Of a stretch of DNA of 64,000 bases, positions 21,378-31,014 are shown piece by piece. Source of the stretch: Lasiodiplodia sp. COLG20 (taxonomy: Eukaryota; Ascomycota; Dothideomycetes; Botryosphaeriales; Botryosphaeriaceae); contig VNWV01000034.1 of assembly GCA_009801085.1 (NCBI GenBank), positions 51,354 through 115,353 of the forward strand. The letters run 5' to 3'. Position numbers and translations under genes: made by a program. Position 1 is the first letter of the stretch, and each line of letters opens with the position of its first letter. Under the pieces are notes generated by a model that did no database searches, had not been told where the DNA came from, and worked only from the letters and a program-made list of their open reading frames with translations.

Positions 21378-22079
21378 GGCGCGGGTGATTGGAAGGGACT
21401 CTGGTGTGGGTTGTTTGAGATTGGCGGATCCAAATCACCTCGAGCATGTGCCGCCCAAATAGTTACAAAGTTCTGTTATCTTTCCACTTTTGCAAGCAGA
21501 AGATAAGGAGGCACCACAGTGCTGACAATGAATTGTATGCGCACTTCGGGATGCTTTACAGAGAGTAGCTTGTGCCTCGTTGTCCAGTCGAATATTCCAA
21601 CTCCCCGTGGAGGAGAACGCAAGACAGCACTGGAAGAACTTCGCTACAGCAGTATACTGAATTAGGTTGGTTTCGCTCCGAATTGGTGGCTCATCGCACG
21701 CAATCCGGTTCTGATCATCTGGTTCGGCCGCTGGTGGCCTACCTGGAGACAGCTGACAGGAGCATCGATGACGCGCTGACTTGCTGACCAGCTGCCTTTC
21801 TAATCTGACGACTGCCTGACTCGCGTGGCAATACTGCCTTACTGCAGGACGATAGCCGTCAAGGTATTTGCATATTTGCCACTTGTCACAATGCTGACCT
21901 GCACTGACGCTCCGGCAGCCTGTTGGCTCTGACAGATCATGTTGCGTGCTGCTGCTTTACGATTGTCACAACGGGCTTAGCACATGAAAAAGAGCATTCG
22001 CTTGCCGCAAGCCCCCGGCATCGTATCACGCCAAATCATCTATTTCCAACTTCAGTAATTTTGCAACACCACCACCAGA
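21378..22079. promoter_or_regulatory. Divergent promoter with five TGTCAGC-type sites
   Basis: 702 bp between the ureohydrolase and ABM genes. Sites, all reading GCTGAC on the plus strand: 21521-21527 (GCTGACA), 21752-21758 (GCTGACAG), 21775-21780, 21783-21788 and 21893-21898. Additional CTGAC pentamers lie at about 21815-21830 and 21904. No gene is seen in the gap. Confidence 0.6.
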
Positions 22080-22544
22080 ATGGCCACCACCGCGTTTCCT
22101 CAAGAGTGCGACATTGTCGCCACGCTCTCTCCTAAGGATGGAAAGCTCGACAGGGTAATATTTCTAAATATTGAGCAGTGACGATACACTGAGTTGCTGA
22201 TTTGCATTTTGCGCAGGTCGTCGAACTTCTCACCGAGTTGACCTCGTCGGTTCAAAAGAACGAGCCAGGCGTCTTCAGCTTCCACCTCTACAAGGACTTC
22301 GACGCCGAGACTGGAAAGGAGCAGCTTGTCCTTGTTGAAAAGTATGTGAAAGCCAATTAAATATCTTTCATCCGAGGATCGTTAACTCATTTGCATCAGG
22401 TATGCCGATAAGGCGGCTTACGATCTGCACGCAGAGTTGCCCGAGTTTCAGGCAATGCACAAGAAGTTTAAGGAGGAAGAATTGATGGAACGTCCGATTG
22501 TTATTAAGAGCGTGAAGCCGCTTGTCGGGTTTTATAGAGACTAG
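22080..22544 (+). CDS. Small ABM-fold (antibiotic biosynthesis monooxygenase-like) protein
   Basis: 114 aa, assembled from exons 22080-22154, 22217-22341 and 22400-22544 (introns 62 and 58 nt). No single long frame shows it. It reads MATTAFPQECDIVATLSP..., has one ferredoxin-like alpha/beta repeat with PGVFSFHLYKD in the middle and VEKYADKAAYDLH before the last helix, and ends VKPLVGFYRD. This is the layout of ABM (dimeric alpha-beta barrel) proteins. They are cofactor-free oxygenases in some polyketide pathways but often have unknown roles. It shares the five-site promoter with the ureohydrolase. A direct role in peptide synthesis is unproven. Confidence 0.8.
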
Positions 22545-22976
22545 AACATCTCCCCCATGAGAAAATGATAGCGCAATGAACACGAAGTAGACTACTCTCA
22601 TCAATGAAAGAGCTTGTGAAATTTCGCAAATCAATGCTTGCAAATGTGATTGTTCCAAAATTGAGGCTCGCCACGACCACCCAGAGTCTACAGACGTGCT
22701 TATTCGCGAAGGCAAGAATTCAATTCCCACATTGAGTATCGGTCTCGCCAAAGGGTTTGCAGATTGGCCATGTGCATTCAAATTGGCGTGGCAAACACGA
22801 TTCCGGCCGAATTGTGGGCCAGGATGACACCTTGGCTCGCTGACGTCTACCCCGCCTGCCCCGCCCTAAGAAATGCATTCAACATTTAAACATTCTCAAC
22901 TGCAAAGATCTTGAACAACACACCTCTCTCAAAACAAACACTTCCTCAAACGGGAAAAACAACCTTATTCATCACA
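22545..22976. other. Intergenic region with one cluster element
   Basis: 432 bp before the VOC gene. One GCTGAC at 22839-22844 (TCGCTGACGTC), about 135 bp before the start. Nothing else recognised. Confidence 0.5.
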
Positions 22977-23501
22977 ATGGCAACTACCGCCACCACCACA
23001 CCCTCCTTCCTCGGCAACCCGATGGAAATCTGCCTCGTCACGCGCGACTACAAACGAACCATCAGCGGGCTGCACGCGCTGGGAATTGGCCCCTGGCGCT
23101 GCTATTCTTTTACTCCGTCCAACACAACCAACCAGACGTACCGTGGGCAAGCTTCAGACTTCACTCTGCGGGTCTGCTTCGCCGAGCTCTCGCCAACGAT
23201 GGTCTACGAAGTCATCCAGCCGGTCAGCGGCCCCAACATCTTCCAAGAGTTCCTCGACCAGCATGGCGAGGGTGTGCATCATATCGCGTATGATATGAAC
23301 GGAATCCCATTTGAGGAGCGAGTCAAGGAGTTTGAGAAGAGGGGATTTGTCATGTCACAGGGAGGTAGCTGGATGGGAAGGAACCATTTCGCGTTTTTTG
23401 AGACCGAGGAGAAGACGGGAACGTGTTTCGAGACGTACGAGTTTCCTGCAGACTGGGACTACCCAGAGCCGGAATCGTGGTTTCCGCATCCGCCACAGTA
23501 A
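22977..23501 (+). CDS. VOC/glyoxalase-fold protein
   Basis: 174 aa, single exon, starting at ATG 22977 (MATTATTTPSFLG). Vicinal-oxygen-chelate fold: a first module from MEICLVTRDYKRTISGL and a second from EGVHHIAYDMNG, as in methylmalonyl-CoA-epimerase and glyoxalase-like proteins. Candidate metal ligands are His in VHHIAY and Glu in CFETYEF. The family includes epimerases, dioxygenases, isomerases and resistance proteins that bind drugs. Here it could modify an intermediate or sequester product. It lies between the ABM gene and the isomerase gene and converges with the latter. Function is not determinable. Confidence 0.78.
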   Translation: MATTATTTPSFLGNPMEICLVTRDYKRTISGLHALGIGPWRCYSFTPSNTTNQTYRGQASDFTLRVCFAELSPTMVYEVIQPVSGPNIFQEFLDQHGEGVHHIAYDMNGIPFEERVKEFEKRGFVMSQGGSWMGRNHFAFFETEEKTGTCFETYEFPADWDYPEPESWFPHPPQ

Positions 23502-23604
23502 TGTTGAGAAGAGACAGCAGTAAGGGGAGTGAGGAGACTTGAGAAACAGTCATGTAACAAGGCTACCAACATTAAAAATAGAATTCCGCATCAGCTACTA
23601 TCCT

Positions 23605-26043
23605 TTACCAGTCAAGCGTGTCTGTACTTTTTTCGTGTAGTGCCCAAAGCTCCTTGGCTCGGCCTTCAATGTCGTGTAGAAACTTCACACTTTCATCAAC
23701 CCAAGGAAGTTTCTCTGCCCGCTGTGTCTCGAAGTTGGAAATTTCCTTTTCCATTTCCAGTGTAGCTGAAATATCATCCGTGCCTTCAATTAGCCTCCGC
23801 TTCCTATGTTTCTCGATGTCGAATGTAGCAATAACGCTGCATCCCTCATTGCGGATCTCTTGCCTCACGAGATCAACGGTGATTGGCCTGGCTCGCTCAG
23901 CCTCAGCCACCACAAGGGCCATGGCATTCTTGTCAGTCAGCTTCACAGGAAGCAGCCCGTTCTTAAAGGCATTGTTGTAGAAAATGTCAGCGAAGCTGGG
24001 TGCCACGATGCATTGAAGCCCGAAGCCCTGAAGTGCCCAAACAGCGTGCTCACGAGAGCTGCCGCAGCCAAAGTTGGGACCAGCCACAAGAACAGTGGCT
24101 GACCGATATTGGTGTTGATTGAGGACAAAGGCCGGATCTTCATCGGTGGTACCGGGAAGGTGGCGGAGCTGGTGGAACAGGCCAGCGCCGCTACGCTGAA
24201 TGGTTTTGCAGAAATTGACAGGGAGGATAGTGTCGGTGTCGATGTTGGCGCGATTGAGGGGAGCAGGGATGCCAGTGATGCTGGTGAATGTATTCACTGC
24301 TCCGGCATCGCTACTCGGCGGTGAGGGCAGCCCTTGCGGCGGTGGTTCATCCACTGGCTCCTCCCACCTAGACGGAGAGTCCCAGTCGAGTTGGAAGGCG
24401 ATATCTCCCACCGGCTTTGCCGTTTCCTCTTCCTCTTCAGCACAGCCATCAACAACCTCGCGCACATCACACAACCGGCCCATCAGCGCCGCCGCCGCCG
24501 CCGAGGCCGGACTGACCAAATGCGTGCGGCCACCAGCGCCCTGCCTGTTCTCGAAATTGCGATTGCTGGTGCTGGCACAGCGCTCGCCCGGCCTCAGCGC
24601 ATCGCCGTTCAGCCCGCAACACATACTGCACCCGGGCTCGCGCCACTCAAACCCGGCCTGCAAGAAGACCTGATCCAAGCCTTCGGCCTCAGCAGCGCGC
24701 TTGACGGCGCCCGACCCCGGCACGACGAGGGCGCGCCGCACATTCGGCGCAACGACAGCAGGCCGACTCCGGGCGCGCCGCAGCACGCCAGCAGCAGCAC
24801 GCAGGTCCGACAGCCGCGAATTCGTGCACGACCCGATGAACACGACATCGACAGCAAGCTCCGTCAGCCGCGTCCCAGGCGCGAGTCCCATGTACCGCAG
24901 CGCGCGCGCCGAACTGCCGTCACCCCCGTCAACACCCGGCACGACATCCGCGCTCACAGGCACCGCGTGCTCGGGCGACGTGCCCCACGTCACCATGGGC
25001 TCGACCTCCGCCGCATCGACGTACACTTCTCGATCAAACACGGCATCGTCATCACTCCGCAGCGTGCGCCAGTACCGACACGCATCCCGCCACGCCGCCG
25101 TGCCGGGCGCCGGACAGCCCGGGCGCCAGCGCAGATACGCAATCGTCGTCGCGTCGGGGGCGACGAGCCCGGTCCGCGCGCCCGCCTCGATGGCCATGTT
25201 GCATAGCGCCATGCGTTGCTCCATGTCGAGCGCCGTCACGCCTTCGCCCGCGAACTCAAGTGCCGCGCCGGTGCCGCCGGCCGTGCCGCCGAGGGCACGG
25301 ATGGCGGCGAGGACGAGGTCCTTGGCCGCGACGTGCGGGCGGAGGCGGTTGGCGACGTTGACGCGGATGGTGCGGGATTTGGTGGTCGTGAGGGTCTGTG
25401 TCGCGAGGACGTGCTGGACTTCGGAGGTGCCGATGCCGAAGGCCAGCGCCCCGAAGGCGCCGTGCGTGCTGGTGTGGCTGTCGCCGCAGACGAGCGTCAG
25501 CCCCGGCTGCGTGAAGCCCAGCTCCGGCCCGATGACGTGCACGATGCCCTGGCGGGCCGAGGAGAGGGGCAGGTGCGCGATGTTGTGGTGGCGCGCGTTG
25601 CGGGCGAGCGTCAGGCATTGCGTCAGCGAGTCGGCGTCGCGGATGTAGGCGGCCGTGCTGGTGCAGCCGGCTCGGGACGATGTGGGGACCGTCTGGTACG
25701 CATATTATTAGCTGGAAATGTTGGTGGAGTTCATTTTTGGAAATTTACGTGGTCGGATGTGGCCAGGCTGAGGTCTGGCCGGCGCACGGCGCGATTCTTC
25801 GCTCGGAGACCGTCAAATGCTTGCTACTGCCTTTCAGTCACTTTTCCCCCGCGCAGTTGGCGAGTTTCGATGCGTACCGGCGAAGTGCATTCGTAGATGA
25901 GATGCCTGTCTGGAGTGCTGGTCAGCAACGCCGTACCATCTCTCGCTCTGTTCCTACCCACCGATGTACAGCAGATACTGCCCGTCCTCCTGCTGACAAA
26001 CCACATGCTGCTCGAACAGCTTTTCGTAAAGCGTTTTCGCCAT
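23605..26043 (-). CDS. LEU1-like: 3-isopropylmalate dehydratase (fused LeuC-LeuD isomerase)
   Basis: 761 aa; exons 26043-25962, 25909-25842, 25796-25749 and 25692-23605 (introns 52, 45 and 56 nt). The three short 5' exons rebuild the normal LeuC start ([15 protein letters not shown] ... [13 protein letters not shown]). Aconitase-family [4Fe-4S] enzyme isomerising 2- to 3-isopropylmalate, or a homologous substrate. Cluster ligands are in GSCTNSR and GCSMCCGLN. The swivel LeuD domain follows after an acidic, Pro-rich linker at about residues 520-560, with NIDTDTILP and [13 protein letters not shown]. Full fungal length. It is divergent from oxygenase 2, with a perfect CTGTCAGCA between them. 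Together with the LeuA-like gene it gives two of the three carbon-chain-extension steps; no LeuB-type dehydrogenase is in the window. Confidence 0.92.
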
Positions 26044-26142
26044 TATTTCTTTCTCGATCAAACCTTTGCAATGCTGCTTGATAAGAATGATAGCAAACTT
26101 CCTTGTGTGCAGTCTGTTTCCGGATGATGACTACTGGTGTGG

Positions 26143-26151
26143 CTGTCAGCA
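26143..26151 (+). promoter_or_regulatory. CTGTCAGCA element between isomerase and oxygenase 2
   Basis: A perfect CTGTCAGCA in the 241-bp divergent promoter (26044-26284), followed 6 bp later by TCTGACAC. Two similar hexamers at 25921 and 25992 lie inside the isomerase gene and were not counted. Confidence 0.6.
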
Positions 26152-26284
26152 TAAGCGTCTGACACTACCTCCCAGCAACCATTGCAGGGCCTAAGGATCA
26201 CGAATTGGCAGAAGATACATATTTGATATCTTATCGACACCACTTAGATCGAATCAACAGAGAAAAGGAAAAGCAGAAAACAAG

Positions 26285-27409
26285 ATGCCAACCTCAGTAG
26301 CCCTCGACGCTTCCAAGTTCACCTCCGGCTCGTCCGAAGAGCGGGCAGCCTATGCAAGGGATTTGCTCGTCCAGCTCGGCAGCAATGGCTACGTGCGCTT
26401 GAAGAACCATGGCATTCCATCAGAGCTGGTCGACAACTGTTTTGGTTGGGTGCGTCTGCGAGCCAGCCACAAGCCTTTCTGTTGCAATGCTGATCTCCCA
26501 TAGAGCAAACGCTTCTTCGACCTACCTCTCGAGGAAAAGGTCAAAACGTTAAACCCTCCCGGCCCGAGTCCGCAGCGGGGGTGGAGTACCCTGGGAGCAG
26601 AGAAAACATCAACTCTCTACGGAAAGTTGATGGGACACGATGTCCCCGATGACCTGAAAGACGCAAGAGTAAGCCATTACATGTACAATATCACATTGTC
26701 ACTCACTCTGACTTCTTTTCCCCCGCAGGAGCATTTTGATTTCGGCACCCCCGGTGACAACCTGTTCCCCAGCCGTTGGCCCACCGACTCTACCCTACCC
26801 GGCTTCCAGCCCTTCCTGGAGGACTTCTTCCACCGATGCGAGCAGGTCAGCCTCGACATCCTGCACGCGCTCGAGCTAGCCCTGGACCTGCCCCCTGCCA
26901 CCTTCCGCCAGCAGTGCATGCCCAACGCCAGCGAGTTCCGCCTGAACCACTACCCGGCCATCTCGGCCAAAGACCTCAACAGCGACAAGGTCGAGCGCAT
27001 CTGGCCGCACTTCGACCTCGGCGTCATCACCCTCCTCTTCACCGACACCGTCGGCGGCCTCGAATTCCAGGACCGCGCCGCCAGCAACCCGGACAAGTTC
27101 GTGCTCGTCGACCCCGCAGACAAGACCGAGATGGTCGTCAACATCTCCGAGACGCTGCAGCGCTGGACCGCCGGCGCTCTCCCCGCCGGCTTGCACCGCG
27201 TCACTGCGCCGAAAGCGGTGGCCGGCGGTGAGGACGACGAGGATGCCGTTGTGCCCGAGAGGTACTCGATAGCGTACTTTTGCAAGGCGGCGAGAGAAGC
27301 ACGGGTTTCTCCATTGGAGCCTTTCCGGGCTGCCGATGCTGCCGCTGAAGAGGCCGATGGGATGACGGCATTGGAGTATCAGCAGAAGCGCCTTCTTACT
27401 GCGTATTAA
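26285..27409 (+). CDS. 2-oxoglutarate/Fe(II) oxygenase 2 (isopenicillin N synthase-like)
   Basis: 336 aa; exons 26285-26449, 26504-26668 and 26729-27409 (introns 54 and 60 nt). N-terminal DIOX_N domain (GYVRLKNHGIP), then the oxygenase core. Iron ligands: His and Asp in PHFDLG and the distal His in GLHRVT. The 2OG Arg is in ERYSIAYF. It precedes the P5CR-ADH fusion gene in the same orientation, 458 bp upstream. That neighbour needs a hydroxylated amino acid, so this enzyme is one candidate for leucine 5-hydroxylase (inference; any of the four oxygenases could do this). It is divergent from the isomerase gene. Confidence 0.9.
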
Positions 27410-27867
27410 GCCATTTCTCTTGGAGGTTTCATATTTATTCGTATCTTTGCTGGAACTGTGGTTATGCACCATATCTTGCTCAAGACAAAAGAAAGACTGG
27501 TTTTTGTTTTCGTGGAGGGGGGAGGGAAGTCATTTTCATGAGCTTTACATACAGAAAATGAAAACCAATAGAGAGATTCAACGAAAGAAAATTCCCATCG
27601 TTTGTCACATGCTTCGATAGGTGGTCAGAAATTGTTTCACCAAAAATGAGGGCGAACCGGGCGACCTCCGGAAGCGTTCTTTGTGCGCGGTGTTCGTGTA
27701 AGCACATGGACGATTTAGCGCCCGAAAACAGGCTTACCGAAGACCCCTGCAACAGCCATCTCTCAAGCTGCATGTCATCAACGACAATCAACCCTTATAT
27801 CAACTCCAAAGTCCCAACCAACTTCTTCATTTCCCTCATCCTTCAATTGAGTTCCAAAAAGGTCACC
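27410..27867. other. Intergenic region, no gene seen
   Basis: 458 bp before the P5CR-ADH gene. Unlike other cluster promoters it has no TGTCAGC core, only GTCAGA at about 27624. No other feature recognised. Confidence 0.55.
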
Positions 27868-30383
27868 ATGATCAAGCAAGACGAATACCCCATCCACACG
27901 CTCGGCTTCATCGGCTGCGGTAAACAAGCGCTTCTTCCTCCCACTCCACGGCAGAAACTAAAACCAAACACCAGGCAAACTCGGCAGCGCCCTCCTCCAA
28001 GGCCTCCTCGCTGCTCCCCAGCCACCCCCAACCCTCCAGCACATCCACATCACCGTCCGCACCCCCTCCAGCGCCGCGCACATCCAATCCACATTCCTTT
28101 CTTCTCCTTCCGCCACCACCATCCCCGTCACCCTCAACACCGCCGACCCGCTCCCCACCTGCCTCGCCGCCGACGCCGTCATCCTCGCCTGCAAGCCCAC
28201 CCAGCACGCCGCCATCCTCGGCACCCCCGGCATCGCCGCCGCGCTGGCCGGCAAGCCGCTCATCTCGCTGCTCGGCGGCGTGACCGAGGAGCAGCTGGCC
28301 GCGAGTCTCGCGCTTTCTTCTTTTTCTTCCCCGCCCACTACCACCACGACGTCCAGCAGCGGCAATGCGCCCACCATCATCGTCCGCGCCATGCCCAACG
28401 CCGCCGCCGCCGTGCGCCGCAGCACCACGCTGCTCGCCTCGTCTGCGTTCGCGCCAGCTCCCGCAGCCAGCGCGATCAAAGCCGCCATCACCCACCTCTT
28501 CACCAACCTCGGCACCGCACGCGTCGTCCCGCCTGCGACTCTCGAAGCCGCCGCCGTCGTCGCGGCGTCTGGGCCCGCGTTTTTCGCGCGCGTCGTCGGC
28601 GCCGTGGCTGACGAACTGCAAAACCTCCTACTGCAGGAGTGCGGTGGTGGCAACGCCGGGGAGGAAGACGCAGCAGAGCTCGCGCTGCAGCTGGCGGCGG
28701 GCGCGATGGGCGGGGCGGCGGCGCTGGTAGAGAGGGGCGGGTGGAGCGCCGAGGAGGTAGAGAAGCGGGTGGCGTCGGTGGGGGGGTCGACGGCGGAGGG
28801 GTTGCGGGTGTTTGGGGAGAGGGGGGTGGGCGAGGCGATGGGGGAGGCGGTGAGGGTTACGTTTGGGGCGGCGAGGGGGTTGGGTGGTGCGGGTGTACGT
28901 GGGGATGGGGGGGTGGAGGGGAACGGGGCGCCGGCGAACGACGGGCTCCTGGTGATGCCGGCGGATGGGATGATGAAGGCGGTTGTGCTGAAGAAGGAGC
29001 GGCAGGTGGTGTTGGAGCAGAGGCCTGTTCCGGCTATTGAAGGGCCGGGGGAGGTGCTGGTTAAAGTCGAATACAGCGGGCTGTGTGGCAGGTACGTGGA
29101 CGGAGATGCATATTGCCTTACATTTACTGACTACATCTCTTTTATTGCAGTGATCTTCACCTGTATCGGGGAACAGAAGATTGCGGTAACAATTTCATTT
29201 TGGGCCATGAGTTCACCGGCCGTGTTGTACAGGCGGGAAAGGATGTGAAAAAGGTTTCTGTGGGCGACCGTGTCGTGGCTGCGTTTACAACGAGCTGGTA
29301 AGTGCCGTCTCCTCTCTTTGATTGTTGGAATCGAGTCTCACCAGATCTTTGATTCTCGCAGCGCGCAATGCTTCTACTGCAAAGCAGGCCTATCAGCCAG
29401 GTGCACTTCTTGCATGGTCTTCGGAACTCCCAAGCTCGGGGGAGCCCAATCTCAATATGGTATGAAACAAAAGATGATGAGAGCTTGAAGACATTGCCAC
29501 TGACAGTGCAATCAGTTCGCGTTCCTCTTGCGGATACAACTTTGACCAAGGCGCCTGTAAACGTCCATCCGCGGAATCTAATTTTAATGGCAGACATTTT
29601 TCCAGTAAGTTTCCCTCTCTCAGCAACAAACCTACAAAAGCTAATCAATGTACAGACCGGAGTGAGTAGAGCAAAGTTCCCGACATTCATACCTTCACTT
29701 TTATGATATTGAGCTGACAATGATAGTTCTTCGCCGCACGCAACGCCTTCTCCCGCCTCACTCGCCAGCAAGCCCGCACTACCACCGTCGCCGTCATAGG
29801 CTGTGGTCCCGTTGGCCTGTGTGCTCTTGCCGCAACAAGCTCAGTTCACCAGCCCGCGCATCTCCTCGCCATTGACGCTGTGCCCTCTCGCCTCCAGAAC
29901 GCGGCCTCCCTTGGCGCTGAACCTTTCAACTATCAGACACAGCGGCAGGAGCTCGACTCTCGCATCCATGGCCTGACGCAGGGCCGCGGTGTCGACGTCG
30001 TACTCGAACTTGTGGGCGCCAAGGCAGCTCTGGGTATGGCATTCGATCTTGTCAGGCCTGGCGGTACCATCAGCTCTGTTGGGGTGCACAGTAGCGAGTT
30101 TCCGTTCACGGCGACGCAAGGTAAGTCTTTGATATTCCCGTCGTTGATCGAGGACAACGATGAGCTAACGCACAGTGAAGCATACGACAAGAACGTGACA
30201 CTGCATATGGGGAGGTGTCCTGTTGCAAGCGTTTTCCCCGAGGCGCTGGAGTGTCTCGAGAAGGTACAAGAAAAGCTGAGCTGCTTGACGGAGACGGTTG
30301 TGCCGTTGTCGGAAGCGGTCGAGTACTATGACGTTTTCAATAGGATGGAGGTACAGAAGGTCATCTTTGATACGCAAAAATAG
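27868..30383 (+). CDS. Fused pyrroline-5-carboxylate reductase / zinc alcohol dehydrogenase
   Basis: 701 aa in eight exons: 27868-27919, 27975-29091, 29151-29297, 29362-29459, 29516-29604, 29656-29661 (6 nt), 29727-30120 and 30181-30383. Residues 1 to about 335 are P5C reductase: Rossmann start GFIGCGKLGSALLQG, MPN, and GPAFFARVVGAVADEL with the helical dimer domain. A Gly/Ala-rich linker leads without a stop, inside one exon, to a medium-chain zinc dehydrogenase from about residue 350 (MMKAVVLKKERQ). That half has the catalytic-zinc GLCGSDLH and GHEFTG, a structural-zinc Cys loop (CAQCFYCKAG), and the NAD motif GCGPVG. In bacterial 4-methylproline routes, separate dehydrogenase and P5CR proteins turn 5-hydroxyleucine into 4-methylproline. 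Here both activities are on one chain. Pipecolate-type or other cyclic imino acids are alternatives. Confidence 0.88.
29656..29661 (+). other. 6-nt microexon in the P5CR-ADH gene
   Basis: ACCGGA, flanked by TACAG and GTGAGT. It adds Thr-Gly between ADIFP and FFAARNA, completing the FPTGxFxA pattern usual in this dehydrogenase family. The flanking introns, 29605-29655 and 29662-29726, are both phase 0. Confidence 0.7.
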
Positions 30384-31014
30384 CTTTTTGTAGATAAAGT
30401 CTGGGCGTGGGTACCGGCCAGTTGACCTTCCTGTGGATTAATAAAAGTTTTTTGCTTCAAACTCAGGAGAATGGTATGTGCAGCTTGATTCGAAAGCCGA
30501 ATATAGGGTTGAACATTTCTTTATAAGACCGTAGAAATGGTAATGCACCAGTCTAAATGCTAAATAACAAGTGCATTCCCTTGTTAATTTCTTAATATTA
30601 TTGTTATCCTCTACTTCGTGTTGTTTTTAGAATAGTTTAAACTCGGCTCATTTTAAATGATAGAAAATCATCTAGAAAATGATAAATCTAGCTTAGAAAG
30701 TAAGAGTAAATGAGTTAAACACTACTGCTTCGTGTAATATAGCAAAAACATTACTTGGTTTTATACGCTACATAGATGCAATAATTTCATGGTTCTTAAA
30801 GAATAGATGACGTTACAGTGGTGAGACAAATAATAGGTTTCTCTTCGTGTTGAGGAAAAATTAACAAAACACGGCAAATGCACTCGACAATAACAACAAC
30901 TGATGAGTTTCAATAAATAGAATTCAGCTAGCACTAAATAATGTTTCACAGAAGCACTGGTTATTTTTTATCCCAAAGAGTATAGCCAATCCTCCCAAGC
31001 AATCCTTCACTGCA
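30384..31014. other. AT-rich intergenic region between convergent genes
   Basis: About 630 bp, clearly more AT-rich than its surroundings, between the P5CR-ADH and Rei1-like 3' ends. No gene, RNA or repeat recognised. A later stop for the Rei1-like gene is possible if its last intron is not used. Confidence 0.55.

Noticed and set aside
24334..25896. Long open frames antisense to LeuCD, and similar ones antisense to the NRPS
   Set aside because: They are GC-rich shadows of the real reading frame, with Arg/Ala/Pro-rich low-complexity translations and no family motifs.
25921..25998. GTCAGC (25921) and GCTGACA (25992) near the LeuCD start
   Set aside because: After rebuilding the short 5' exons, one is an intron branch point and the other is coding sequence, so they are not promoter sites.
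29713..29719. GCTGACA in the P5CR-ADH gene, and similar ones at 4421, 35874 and about 44940
   Set aside because: These lie just before 3' splice sites and act as CTGAC branch points. Fungal introns enrich this string, so only intergenic copies were counted.
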